DNA of 64,000 bases from Chrysomallon squamiferum (Eukaryota; Mollusca; Gastropoda; Neomphalida; Peltospiridae): contig CM022670.1 of the NCBI GenBank assembly GCA_012295275.1, positions 186,001 through 250,000 on the forward strand, read 5' to 3'. Shown in pieces: positions 11,640 through 22,325 of this stretch. The notes under the pieces were generated by a model. It saw only the letters and a program-made list of their open reading frames with translations, ran no database searches and was not told the DNA's origin. The position numbers were made by a program, and so were the translations under genes. The first letter of the stretch is position 1; every line of letters starts with the position of its first letter.

Positions 11640-11890
11640 TAATATAATTTTCTCTTCACTGTAATTGGCCAGTTATGGCCTCCGGCACCCGCGGGCTTGT
11701 TGACCCTGTGCACACTTGTCCAGCCGACTGGACAATGGTCAGCCAAGTGGCTGGAGACTGGACATTAGACGACACAGCTGTATCTGCCTTATCAAGGCAT
11801 CGGGGAGGCCTGCCTGTCTGTTTGTGTAACTGGAATTACACTTGTGATAAGCAGAGATGTTATTGCTGGTGTTTGTATTGATGTTCTGCA
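11640..11890 (+). other. G+C-richer island with a 68-codon ATG frame
   Basis: This is among the most G+C-rich patches of the window (CGGCACCCGCGGGC near 11682). An ATG at 11675 (context AGTTATGGCC) opens 68 codons with a Cys/Trp-rich end (CLCNWNYTCDKQRCYCWC) and stops at 11881. There is no signal peptide and no domain I recognise. A TGGACA word repeats inside. It may be an unusual small gene, a fragment of an exon or a regulatory island. Confidence 0.2.
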
Positions 11891-12065
11891 GTCAAGCATC
11901 TGAGCTGAAATAAATCATGTCTTGTAATCTGAATTTATCAAATTGTGATTTGTTCTTCTTACACACTCCACAGTCAGGGGCTCCGTTTGATGAAATTCAT
12001 GAAGTGGTTGCAAAAATTTGAAAAATAATCTCTTCATACATTTATATAGAATTTGAGTAAATTGT
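11891..12065. other. Spacer
   Basis: A+T-rich, with no recognisable element before the inverted repeat arms that begin near 12066. Confidence 0.5.
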
Positions 12066-12910
12066 AACAAAGTATTTATGAGTATAGTTTAAAAATGTAG
12101 TGTTTGTGAGTAAATTGCAAAAATGTAGTGTTCATGAGTAAAGTGTTACAATGTAGTGTTCATGAAACACATACCAAATGGAGCTAGGGGAGAAAAAGTT
12201 GGATTGGGAAATAACACAAAGGATGATGTACTAAGGAAGTTTAATAGGCTTGCATACTAGATAAATATGTCACCATAGCCGTATCATACTTGTTTTGTTC
12301 AACAACAGACTCAAGTAAACATTAATGTGCAGTCTGTTTATATTCTTGAATAAACAGTTTGAAATAACTGTCTGGAATTATACATGTAAAAGTTTAATTA
12401 ATTATTATTATCAGTTACACTATTACAATGAGAACATGTAATTAAAGTTTAGGTGTTGATAACAAAGACTTGACAATTGAGAAAGATTGTGCTTCATTAA
12501 CAACAGCTTATCGCGATGTAATGTTAAAAAAACACCCCAAACAAAGCTGCTGAAGACAGTTGTGTGTGTGTGTGTACAGAGAATCAGCTTTAAAACTGTG
12601 AAATGTCAACATAGATTTTAATTGCAGAAATTGGCAAGAAACACGTATCATTGTGGATTTTTAACAAATTGAAAAATAGTGCAATGCTATAACATTTGTG
12701 AATTTCATCAGATATTACACATCTACTTGCATCTGTTTTTCAACACTGACAAGTACATAACAAATTTCATGAAATGTAGTTTACAACCTGAATGCAATAT
12801 TTGAAGATGCAGTCTCATAATTTGCTCATAAACACTTCATTGCTCCAACACACAGTTTACTCATAAACGCTACATTGTTTCAAAACTCATAATTCTCTCA
12901 TAAACATAAT
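12066..12910. mobile_element. Possible non-autonomous element with inverted tandem arms
   Basis: The left arm (12066-12165) has four 28-bp units containing AATGTAGTGTTYATGAGTAAA-like sequence, with AATGTAG at 12094, 12122 and 12150. The right arm (about 12805-12910) has the reverse complement, CTCATAAAC at 12825, 12860 and 12897, with longer 35-37-bp spacing. About 640 bases with no coding sequence lie between. Inverted subterminal tandem arms with no transposase fit a MITE-like element, but I could not identify target-site duplications or exact ends. Two separate repeat expansions in opposite orientation are the alternative. Confidence 0.35.
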
Positions 12911-12994
12911 TAAAGTGTGTGTTTTATTGCTCAGTTTGTTTTTGTTCTGTAGATTACGTTTCTTTGCGGTTCATCACTAAATCTCATTAATAGG

Positions 12995-13090
12995 TTTCCA
13001 GCCACGTGCTTACTGTGTTGGGTGTTGGGCTTGTTTGCTGTCAGGTTCAGAGGTTCAAACCTCTCAGGTTCACACTGAAACCTTTTGTGA
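12995..13090 (+). repeat. tRNA-like SINE remnant, box B
   Basis: GTTCAAACC at 13053-13061 matches box B exactly (context AGGTTCAAACCTC, itself a small palindrome). Upstream TGGGCTTGTTTGCTGTC has no clear box A. It is probably a decayed tRNA-derived element. Confidence 0.35.
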
Positions 13091-13519
13091 GATTAAAAAA
13101 AAAAATTATAGTATTTTTATCCCAACAAAGGATTTGTCTCAGTATGATGTCTATTGTTTTTGACATCATTAATTTCTTTTATCATATATCCGCTTTCCTT
13201 TTATTCGCCTTCTAGTCTTTGGAGTTTATTTAATTTTGTGGTTTCCCAAACAATTGTAATTTCATTAGTTTTCTCTTTTATTTATTTTTTCATCTGTGGT
13301 GTCCAGATACATTTTGTTTGCTTATTTGTTTATTCTTCTTCTTATTTAAATTATATTTATTTTGATGTATTTTTTCTTGTTTACAATTTTTCGTTTTTTC
13401 TTCTTTAAATTTGTTTATTATGTTTTTTATTCTTTCTTTCTGTCTTTATTTTTAATTTCATCTTCACAAAAATTATAACCTTTAAATCTATTTTACAAGC
13501 ATTTTATAAACTGTCAAAC
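13091..13519. other. T-rich low-complexity DNA
   Basis: Dominated by TTTCTTTATTT-like sequence. Phe-rich open frames here are compositional. Confidence 0.7.
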
Positions 13520-13555
13520 TATTATTATTACTACTACAACTACTACTGCTTCTGT

Positions 13556-13593
<38 letters not shown>

Positions 13594-13605
13594 TTATTAT
13601 TATTA
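13520..13605. repeat. ACT/ATT trinucleotide repeat
   Basis: Interrupted TACTAC units at 13530-13555, a purer CTA run from about 13557 to 13592, then ATT units. Confidence 0.95.
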
Positions 13606-13654
13606 AAAATATATAAATTTGTCAAATTTGTCATTCATAGTACAACGTGCTGGT

Positions 13655-13755
13655 TACATCTGCTTTCTTTCCACTGGTTACACGCCACACGGTTTCACTG
13701 GTTACACGCCACGCGGTTTCACTGGTTACACACCACACGGTTTCACTGGTTACAA
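13655..13755. repeat. 24-bp minisatellite, about 4 copies
   Basis: The unit CACTGGTTACACGCCACACG plus GTTT recurs with CpG-changing substitutions (CACACGG, CACGCGG). Because 24 is a multiple of three, two frames stay open and give GFTGYTPH-type repeats; these are not evidence for a protein. Confidence 0.9.
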
Positions 13756-13839
13756 TACTTCAATGTTTTCATTTCCCTGTAAAACATGGCAACAGCCTTC
13801 ACAGTGGACAATTAATTAATTACAATTTCAAATAAGTTT

Positions 13840-14500
13840 GTGGTTCTTTGCTGTGTTATACAGTAAAACATGGCAGTGAAAAGTTACTCATGTGTTTGAA
13901 AAGACACATCTGTTGTACCTTGTTTTTTTATTGTGGCTGTATTATCTTAGTGTTATTATAATTCAATATTACTCTGGAAAATGCATAGCCATGTTTTTGT
14001 TGATGTGAGTGATTTGTAGAATATCCATATTTGTCTCTCTTCAGTGATCCAGAAATCCATTCATCCATCTGGATCAAACTGAATAACAGACACAAAAATA
14101 GACATACAAAACATAAACAACCTACACCACACATTCATTCACATACACACACCAAAAACACACACGCATGCATATATACATTTATCCAAATATATTTACA
14201 CAAATGCACATATATTATATACATTACACATACAAAACATTCATGTAAACATTCTGTATAGCCAAACACACAAATACATATAATAAATAAACTTGCATAT
14301 AAAGTACATTTATAGTATGTATGTGTGTGTGTGTGTGTGTGTGTATTTCTGTGTATATATATATATATGTATGTATGTATGTATGTTTGTGTACATGTCT
14401 GTGTATGTGTGTGTACATATGTATGTATGTGTGTGTATGTATGTATGTGTGTGTATGAATATGTATGTGTGTGTATGAATGCATTATACTCATATCACAT
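13840..14500. repeat. Compound CA/TG/TA simple-repeat block
   Basis: CA-rich units dominate 14080-14280, then TG and TATG units dominate 14315-14480, including a (TG) run near 14320-14344 and a (TA) run near 14355-14370. The two halves are roughly complementary, and frames on both strands give His/Thr or Cys/Val repeats. Confidence 0.85.
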
Positions 14501-14678
14501 GTGTATCTGTTAGACATATTTCTGTTATCATTAAACTTTCATCATCTCTTTTCTTTCTTTTTGAAACTTTTAACAACAGTTTATTGCAGAAAGTCAGGGC
14601 TGAACTCAGCACCTGTCTGTGTTCAAAATGTCATTTTTCAAAGAAAACTCTTCAAGTGTAGCAGCCTCAGTCTCGCAA

Positions 14679-15061
14679 ACAGCTGCTGTATCATACAGCC
14701 TTTGATAGGCCTGTTCTAGAACAAGCAAACACTCGACTGAGAGCACTCAAGAGGTTTGATCTTATGACCCATCAAGCCTCAGGTGAAAATCTTAGCATAC
14801 AATATAATAATTAGGTTTAGTAATATAAACAGCTGTTTGTTGTGTAAAGCTTTTGATTGTTCAGTAGTGGAGCCCTGGCTGGAACGAGAAAAAAGCCTAC
14901 TGAGTCCACTCAAGTGGTTTGATCTTATAACCTGTCAAGCTTCAGATGAAAATCTTAGCATACATTATAATAATTTGGTTTAGTAATGTAAACTGCTTTT
15001 ATCTTGTAAAGACTTTGATAAATCAGTAGTGGAGCCATGGTTGGATTGAGAAAACATCCTT
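14679..15061. repeat. 163-bp direct tandem duplication, about 2.3 copies
   Basis: TTTGATCTTAT occurs at 14755 and 14918 (spacing 163), followed in both by TCAAGC, TCAG and GAAAATCTTAGCATACA. A third partial copy carries GTAGTGGAGCC and ends near 15061. The copies are fairly similar, so the duplication is younger than most arrays here. No open frame runs through it. Confidence 0.85.
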
Positions 15062-15127
15062 GAAACTATTTTCACTGAAAGATATAACTTAACAAAACCA
15101 GTTTTAATCATTACACCTACTCACATG

Positions 15128-15130
<3 letters not shown>

Positions 15131-15161
<31 letters not shown>
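15131..15161. repeat. CA microsatellite
   Basis: About 15 CA units. Confidence 0.97.
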
Positions 15162-15164
<3 letters not shown>

Positions 15165-15510
15165 CAGCTGCACTGTAATATTTATCCTGGTAACAAAATA
15201 TGACAGCATTTCTAAATCTCCTGTGAGATAAAGTCATCGTTTTGAAGTGATGGAAACTCAATTAAATTTTACATGTGACTGAATGACTTTATGCCTGGCA
15301 CCTTTTAATACTGATGATAAGTGGGTGCAAAGCGTGTGTTTTTTACGAGGTGGAGATGTCTGATGTATTTGTCATGTCTGAAAATGTGCAGTCTATGCAG
15401 CTAACACGGTTTTACATACTTGAGAATGCCTGTTTGTTAAGTCTGGGAAAAATAATACCACACTTCTCAGTTCATGTGAAAATTATTTGTGTCAAGGGAG
15501 GCAATTAAAC
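15165..15510. promoter_or_regulatory. High-complexity island, candidate regulatory element
   Basis: Non-repetitive sequence with AACTCAATTAAATTTTAC, ATGACTTTATGCCTGG and homeodomain-like AATTAA. A plus-strand ATG at 15314 opens 64 codons, ending in CVKGGN at 15508, without splice or domain support. Confidence 0.28.
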
Positions 15511-16340
15511 TGAATAAAAGAAAAAAATGATTTTCTTTGTTTGAAGAGCTCTTTAAAATGTGTAACACCGTTTTATGGGAATTTTGTAATGTGTATATTT
15601 TAAACTGATGATAATTATTATTGTTGTTGATCATCATGATTTGGGCTGTGTTTTTTTTGTGTTTTTTTTTAAACTTATTTATTATTTTAAAACTACTTAA
15701 ACATTTAAATATGTTGATGTGAATAGAAAGAAATGGTGGTGTGGGACACTTTTAAACATTTGAAAATCTAATTTATATGTCAATACATTAATTTCACCTT
15801 CCAGTCCACCCATCCATTCATCCAGACATCTGTTTCTTCATCTCATTTTCCTTCCACACATACAATACTCAGTTCATTAAACTGTACAATGTAAAGATCA
15901 TAGGTCATCTTATAATGAAAATCTATTTTAATCTTGCTAGTGCCAATCAGGGGCAGATTGGGGGTTTCAGAAGAAGGGGGAGTCTCATCAATAACAAGTT
16001 ATTGCTTGTAAATTTTAAATAAAATATAATTACTTCAGTCTGGTAATTAATGACTAATGCACATTTTTGTGTTTTAGTGTTGAACTGTCGTTAAACCTTC
16101 CTCCTATCTGCCTTTTTTTTTTTCCCATTCTTTATTACTTTCCTCATTCTCTCCTTTTTCCATATTTCCTCCTTGTATTCCTTCATTTTTTACTTCTTTA
16201 ATTCATTAATTCGTTCATTCATTTCCTTTCCTTTTCTTCTGTTTATATAATTTTTTTTTTTGAGTCAAAATATAATTACATTTAATAATAAAGAAAGTTA
16301 AAAAACAAAAAAAAACAAATAAGAGTTAGCCCCTAAATAA
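15511..16340. other. A+T-rich and T-rich DNA
   Basis: Holds T runs near 15650-15670 and 16110-16125, a pyrimidine-rich tract at 16115-16260 and a few CATC words near 15805-15835. No gene is visible. Confidence 0.6.
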
Positions 16341-16369
16341 GGGTTGTCTGTTGAAGAGCTGCTCCTGAA

Positions 16370-16520
16370 TCTGCCCCAGTCAGAACTGGTTGATACAGTA
16401 ATCTTTACTTCAGAGCTATCTCAACACACAATCATTTTGTTTAACACAGTACAAAGCCACCTGAACACAACAGTTTTGGTTGATACCCCAGAAAGCCATC
16501 TGAGCACTTTCCCATTGAAA
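16370..16520. repeat. Degenerate repeat, about 40-50 bp, 3 copies
   Basis: GTTGATACAGT, GTTTAACACAGT and GTTGATACCCC are each followed by a CTATCTCAACACA, CCACCTGAACACA or CCATCTGAGCACTT word. An open frame of 95 codons (TTG start at 16344) runs through and ends at 16631; its internal repetition mirrors the DNA, so I do not call it a gene. Confidence 0.5.
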
Positions 16521-16812
16521 ATGTCACTGAGTGTGTGTAATAAATGTGTGAGCACTGCAATGGAAGTAAATTGTTTCATTGTCACAGACATATCAGTGCA
16601 GCACAGCGGGGGACAAACCACTCTGGATTAGTTTAAGTATTTCCACTGAGTTTCACTTGTCCAGGCTTAGAGATGTGACTCTGTGACACTATTAAAATAA
16701 CTTTTATGTATAAATGGTTTCATGATTGATTTATTTATTGTCTTTTTGTATATTGCATTTGACAGATTTATTAATAACAGCCCTAGGTACTTTGTTTTTA
16801 CTTCATATAGGC

Positions 16813-16814
<2 letters not shown>

Positions 16815-16868
<54 letters not shown>
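16815..16868. repeat. CA microsatellite
   Basis: About 27 uninterrupted CA units. Confidence 0.98.
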
Positions 16869-16871
<3 letters not shown>

Positions 16872-16939
16872 CATAGTTTTTAATTCTATATTTATAAGTT
16901 ACTCATTGATATTGTCATATTGACGTCAGTTTGAAATGA

Positions 16940-17030
16940 ACATATTGTAGCTTACTGACAGAGTACTAGCTTGAGGCATGGTTGGTCAAGAGATCAATTC
17001 TACACAGGTGTCACATTCCTATCAGTATCT
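16940..17030 (+). repeat. tRNA-like SINE head
   Basis: TAGCTTACTGA (16948) is one base off the box A consensus, and GATCAATTC (16992-17000) matches box B, about 44 bases apart as in tRNA genes. The segment CTTGAGGCATGGTTGGTCAA closely matches CCCGAGGCATGGTAGATCAA at 48.14 kb, so both belong to one dispersed family. No intact acceptor stem is seen. Confidence 0.55.
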
Positions 17031-17660
17031 ACATCATGTGCTTGTATATGAAAAGCCATGTGATTTCCCTGTACACGAGAAGGTGAATATGAAAGATTTC
17101 TTGAAGCTAATTAAAAAGAGTATCTTTTATAGCTGGATACTCCAGACTGCTTTCTCATTTGTATGGTATTTAAACACATGTATGTATGATGTCCTTTTGA
17201 TTTATAATATATTGGGTATGTTGTTAAAATAAATGTATCTGTATATGTATATGTGCTTGTGTATGTCTATATGTATGTGTGTGAGTGGTGTGTGTGTTGT
17301 GTGTATAGTGTTTTTAGATGAAACTCAAAGACATTTTGATACGTTATAGATCTATTCAGCCACATATGTGAAGTTTTGCTCACCATTCAGAATATGTATG
17401 CATGTCATGTATTGCGGTCACATCTGAAATGAAAGCATGTGCTCAAATGACATCTGTTGGAAAAATACTGAACTTGTGTTCCAAACTAATATGCATGTAT
17501 GTGTGTATGAATCCATACCTATACATGTGTGTGTGTGCGTGCATGTGTGCATGCAAGCGTGCTATCATTTGATACATGTTTCTGATTTAAAGTGTTATTT
17601 TCATATCACTGAATGGTGGGAGGGGTCCACACATTACTGAGTGTCACATTGTTGATGATC
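17031..17660. other. SINE-flanking DNA with TG-rich patches
   Basis: An 84-codon ATG frame (16978-17232) starts inside the tRNA-like head and ends in hydrophobic residues; its placement makes a real gene unlikely. TG-rich patches lie at 17230-17310 and 17500-17550. Confidence 0.4.
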
Positions 17661-17669
17661 TTCTTGACC

Positions 17670-17720
17670 AGTGTTAGTTCAGTAGGTGTGTGTGTGGTAC
17701 GTGATTCAAACACTGGACAC
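17670..17720 (+). repeat. tRNA-like sequence, boxes A and B
   Basis: TAGTTCAGTAGG (17676) matches box A, and ATTCAAACA (17704) is one base off box B, but spacing is only about 28 bases, shorter than usual. It is probably a decayed element or a chance match. Confidence 0.25.
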
Positions 17721-17729
17721 TGGAAAACA

Positions 17730-18690
17730 GGTGTGGGTTTCTTTCTTTCACTGTCTTCCTCTGTTTTCAGTCACTGTTTGTATTTCCCATCTGTTAGTAG
17801 TAAAGTAAGTTAGTAAAGTAAGTTTGTAAAGAAGATATATATTCATATTACACTAAAATGTGTTTGTATACAGTAAAATAAGATAATAATGCAGATAAGT
17901 GTTTTCACTGAGTATATTTTTTCATATTAAAGGTGTTGTCAGTTCATTCTTGATTCATATTACTTTCACAATGATTAGAGGGTGGCAAAGGTATACATAG
18001 ACTGAGTCTTATTACTAAACTGTGATAAAAACATTAAAAAATCAAATAAAATATTATACTGCTGCTGCTATTACTACTATAACAACTACTATTACTACTT
18101 CTGCTGTTACTACTGTTATATTACTGCTATTACTACAGGTACTGCTGCAACTACCACTACTCCTATAATTAATGTAAACTTCATGAAGTAAGTGCAGTAA
18201 GACTAATATTATTTCATTCAGTTACAATTTGAATTCATGATTTTAAAACAGGACGTGGGGAAAAAAGAATTTTCACTTTTATAACAGAATTAATCTTCAG
18301 CAGATCTGTAAAATGAAAAATGTAATTTGAGTTTTATTACTTTTTGAATTAAACTTTTAGCATGTAACAGATATATATATATATATATATAAAAATGTGA
18401 TTTGAATTTTGTTACTATTTGAATTAAACTCCACTAAACAACAGCTTTTTTTTAAAAATGAGTTTCCAGTTATTCACTGAGCTGTGCTGTGTTTCCCATC
18501 TGATATGAAAACATCATTGATTTCCTATAACAATTAAACAATACATAGCTACACTCCATATCAGCATCATCGTCATCATCATCATCATCATCATTCTTCC
18601 ACACACTGCCATGCACTTCACATAATTCTCAGAATGAAACACATGTTTACATCGACATAAAAGGAATTTTTTTTTTTTTTTAAACGGCTT
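17730..18690. other. A+T-rich DNA with trinucleotide patches
   Basis: Degenerate ACT/GCT units at 18058-18170, a TA run at 18371-18390 and an ATC run at 18565-18594. No gene is visible. Confidence 0.65.
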
Positions 18691-19050
18691 TACTTGTACA
18701 GCGCCGACTTGAATTGTCAGAAAACCGTATTAGAAGAATTAACCCACAACCGTTGTGGGACTGACTCTCCTGGGCTGCTCCTTCATCCAATCAATACTAA
18801 TTCACTCTGAACACTACGGGCCAGCCTCTCCACAGCACACCGAGTCTCCTGGCCTTCTAATGCAGTTATGCTGCTGTTCTGCAGAGTGGTACAGACTTTC
18901 ATCATCCTCCCGAAAGCTTTGCATTCGCGATTCTTTCGAATCGCATCATTCTCATTATAACTGACTTCAAATTGTGCAGTGTGGATGTGACTTGTGCATG
19001 CTGTACTCGAAGACTGCGGGAGCAAATTGTTGCACCTTGAGGATTACAAA
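18690..19050. promoter_or_regulatory. High-complexity island, candidate regulatory element
   Basis: Balanced sequence with ACAGCGCCGACTTG, AACCCACAACCGTTGTGGG and CATTCGCGATTCTTTCGAAT. CCACAACcGTTGTGG is a near-perfect palindrome near 18746-18760, containing overlapping MYB-like and RUNX-like words. Overlapping frames on both strands are of similar length, which argues against a single coding exon. Confidence 0.35.
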
Positions 19051-19520
19051 GTAACAGTATACAGCTACACCAGCATAGCAGTATCCCAGTACAGTTATAT
19101 GTGTATATACACATACGTATATGAATAATATATATTGTTTGGGATCTTTTCATAATTTGCTGGTGCTTTTTGAAAAATAGGAGAATTTAATAACAACTGT
19201 AGTTGTTTAATTCTGGTTTTGACAAACTACTGAGAAAGTGGTGGACTGACAGCTAAAAAATTTGTGTGTGAAAAAGCTGTGTGATCACATTCACTAGTGA
19301 CAGTCCATGTGTGAAAATGGACTAATTGTGTTTATCTGTTACTCAGACAAATTGTTACACAGGACTGATGATTAACTGTGCTGATAAACTGCAGCAGTTT
19401 CTTACATGTGCAATGGCTCCGTGCAGGTAACATTTAGTTTTGTGTCTTTTATTGTTCATGTCAGTGATGTGATTTAAAAAAAAAAAAACAATATTATTAC
19501 TATTATCATTATTATTGTTG

Positions 19521-19566
<46 letters not shown>

Positions 19567-20450
19567 CATTAATTTTTTTTTTTTTTAAATTAACAGATTA
19601 AATGTATTATGTATCTGGAGGTATAAGGTAAAATGAATTTTGTAAGTCAGATGATTTTGTGTTATAAGGTAAAATGAGTTAAATATTTTGAACTGTTGGA
19701 CTTGATTTAAAGTTTTTTGTTTTGAGGATAAGACAGTTAAATGTTTAGTATTTCATTTGGTGCAGTGGAAACTTTCACTTGTTTTGAATTATGAGTGTAA
19801 AATTTATTTTTATATGTTGACTTACATGGTTAAATGAAATTTGTATTTAGAGTTTGTTTAAGATTTTGCAAGGTTTATAATATAAATGAATAACAGTAAT
19901 ATTTTTATTTATTTATTTTTGATTTAATGAAGGACAAATTATTTTAATACAGAATGATTTTTTTTTATTTTATTGGCTAAATATAAATTTATTATTTGCA
20001 TTCAAATACTGTAAATTTTTGTTATTATTATTTATTTATTTATTTATTTATTTATTATTTGTGTTGTTGATCTGAGGGTGAGATGACTGGGTTTTTTTTG
20101 TTTAAGATAAATTTATTTTTTCAACTTCGTGCTGATATTCTGATGTATTTTGGCGATACAAGTTAACTTATTTTTATTTTATGAGTCAGGCTGACCACAA
20201 AAGTTTTTAAATAATATTTTTATACAGGTATTTTTTAGCAATTTAGATTTATACAGGTAAAAATAGTTTAAGTTTACTGAGATTAAATTACCTTCTCATT
20301 GTCTCTTGGCAACAAAAAAACATTTAAACAAAAAAAGAAAGAAAGAAAAATCAATGTTTTTATATTTAGGTGTATTTATCAGTGGTAATATGATCCATTT
20401 TAAAATCTATAAGTAACTGCCATTAGTCATAGAATAAATTTAGAAATGAT
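19051..20450. other. A+T-rich DNA with TTA run
   Basis: Contains a TTA/ATC/TTG microsatellite at 19497-19572, a TTTA run near 20030-20056 and A-rich tracts near 20310-20350. A patch at 19240-19330 has facing AGTCCATGTGTG and GGACTAATTG words. No gene is visible. Confidence 0.6.
19497..19572. repeat. ATT/TTA microsatellite
   Basis: About 25 trinucleotide units with a few substitutions. Confidence 0.95.
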
Positions 20451-20454
20451 ACAG

Positions 20455-20700
20455 AATTCAAAGTTAATGTTTTGATGTGATATAAATTTCATAGTTTATG
20501 TTTTAAAATGATACAAATTTCATAGTTAATGTTTTGATGGGATATTAAATTTCATAGTTAATGTTTTAAAATGATACAAATTTCATAGTTAATGTTTTAG
20601 TTTGATACAGATTTCACAGTTAATGTTTTGATATGATATGAATTTGATAACTATTTTAAAATGATATACAATTCATAATTAATTCATAGTTATATATGTG
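20455..20700. repeat. 31-bp minisatellite, about 7 copies
   Basis: The word AGTTAATGTTTT (or TTTATGTTTT) recurs at about 20463, 20494, 20525, 20557, 20588 and 20619, almost exactly 31 bases apart, followed by GATAYAAATTTCAT. Every second copy shares AAAATG where the others have GATG, suggesting a 62-bp higher-order unit. Confidence 0.9.
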
Positions 20701-20809
20701 GTACTTTTAAGTGAAATCTATAAATTATTAATTTTACATTCAGATTTAATTACATTTGTTATAAGTTGAGATAAACAGTTTACAGGAACAGAAGTTAAAA
20801 TGGTTATTA

Positions 20810-20934
20810 TTTGATATATATATATATATATATATATATGTGCATGTATATTAGTATATATTTTATATATATTTATATTGATATATATTTTATATCTCTA
20901 TATTAGTTTATATCTCAATGGCAAATCTCTATTA

Positions 20935-20969
<35 letters not shown>

Positions 20970-21000
20970 CCTGTCATATACCAGTAATAGTACATATATC
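20810..21000. repeat. TA-rich simple repeat
   Basis: TA runs at about 20812-20838 and 20935-20968 separated by TATATTTTATAT-like sequence. Confidence 0.9.
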
Positions 21001-21554
21001 AGATCTATTGTATATCAGTGTATATTTTATAGATCTGTTGCATATTTTGATAAAAAACACGTAATAGCTAATTCAGTTTTTGCACCTGTGCAGTGTGTTA
21101 CATGAATCATTAATAATCTGACATGTATTGGATTATAATGATTTCTGTATAACAGCTTAATAATGTTCTGTTTCAGTATATTATTTTGATCCAAATTACT
21201 GCTGTCATTTCAGTTGAATCTGTATAAGTTTTAAAATTTTGATATGCATTGCTGAATAGATAAATACTTGACACATTCTAAGTGATGACAGATGATATGT
21301 GACAGTTGTAATGAAATAACATGTGATAGTTTGTAAAATTATCAGTTTATATTTTACATGAAAGTATTATTATTGCTGAAATTTCTGTTTATTGATACGT
21401 TATGATATCAGTAATGATAATGATGATGATAACGATAATAACACGATAATTAAGATAATGATGATAATAATAATATGTACAGATGTATAATTGTGTGATG
21501 TTTTCAATGATAGCAACAAGAGTGATATAGTAACTGCATTCATTTTGTTACTTT
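21001..21554. other. A+T-rich DNA with GATGAT/ATAATG units
   Basis: GATAATGATGATGATAAC-like units near 21410-21475 and repeated GATGACAGATGATATGTGACAG-type words near 21280-21330 (quoted in part). No gene is visible. Confidence 0.5.
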
Positions 21555-21745
21555 CATTAGTAGCAGTAACATTAGCATTATTAACAGTGGAACTGAAAAC
21601 AACAGCAGAAGTAGCAGCAGCAATAGTACCATTAATAATAGTTGTAGTAATAGTAGCAATATTGTAACAGTTGTAGTAGTAGTAGTAGTAGCAGCAGCAT
21701 CAGCACTAAAAGTTATATAATAGCAGTAGTAATAATAATTTGGTT
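21555..21745. repeat. Degenerate AGT/AGC trinucleotide tract
   Basis: Imperfect AGTAGCAGT and TAGTAGTAG units. The minus-strand frame reads long Leu runs and is a by-product. Confidence 0.85.
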
Positions 21746-22119
21746 TATCAAAAGCCAAGTATGTATTTTCCCATAAATGGGAAGGTGTGTATAAAAGATC
21801 ATTAACTGCTATTTAATATTTATTTTCTTGTTACGTGTGTCTTATTTTACATATAGCCACACTTTAATATGTGTTGAGTGCGTCATTAAATAAAATGTTC
21901 TTCCTTCCTTTTTCAAGTAGCTGTCTTTCTTAATGCTATTAATGATGATGTTCAGATATTTACAATTGAATATTTTTGCTTTCAGGTATTTTTGATGAGG
22001 GACATTTTTACTTGATAACCAGTCTACAGTTTTGGATTTAAATTTTTGTCATCAGGAAAGGTAAGTGTTTTAATATTTTTTTCATGCACCTTTTCCTTCC
22101 ATTCTTCCACCAACCCAGC

Positions 22120-22325
22120 CCTTAATCTCTCCATATGTCCATCCATTCATTCGTCCATCTGTCTGTCCATCCAGCCATTTCTTCATCCATTTATTTGTCC
22201 ATTTGTCACTATGTCCAGTCTAGTATCCATTCATCCATCCATCCATCCATTTAACAGTCCTTCTTTCCATCCATTCTTCAGTATATCTGTCTGTCAATCC
22301 ATCCATCCATTTATCTGACATCTGT
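22120..22325. repeat. Degenerate CATC/CATT tetranucleotide tract
   Basis: Imperfect CCATCCATTCAT units over about 200 bases. The plus-strand frame gives His-Pro-Ser repeats only. Confidence 0.85.

Noticed and set aside
13619-13835. GFTGYTPH repeat frames
   Set aside because: 24-bp minisatellite open in two overlapping frames with no other coding sign.
14031-14517. His/Thr- and Cys/Val-rich frames on both strands
   Set aside because: They translate CA/TG/TATG simple repeats.
16978-17232. 84-codon ATG frame with a hydrophobic end
   Set aside because: It starts within a tRNA-like SINE head, which makes a genuine start unlikely.
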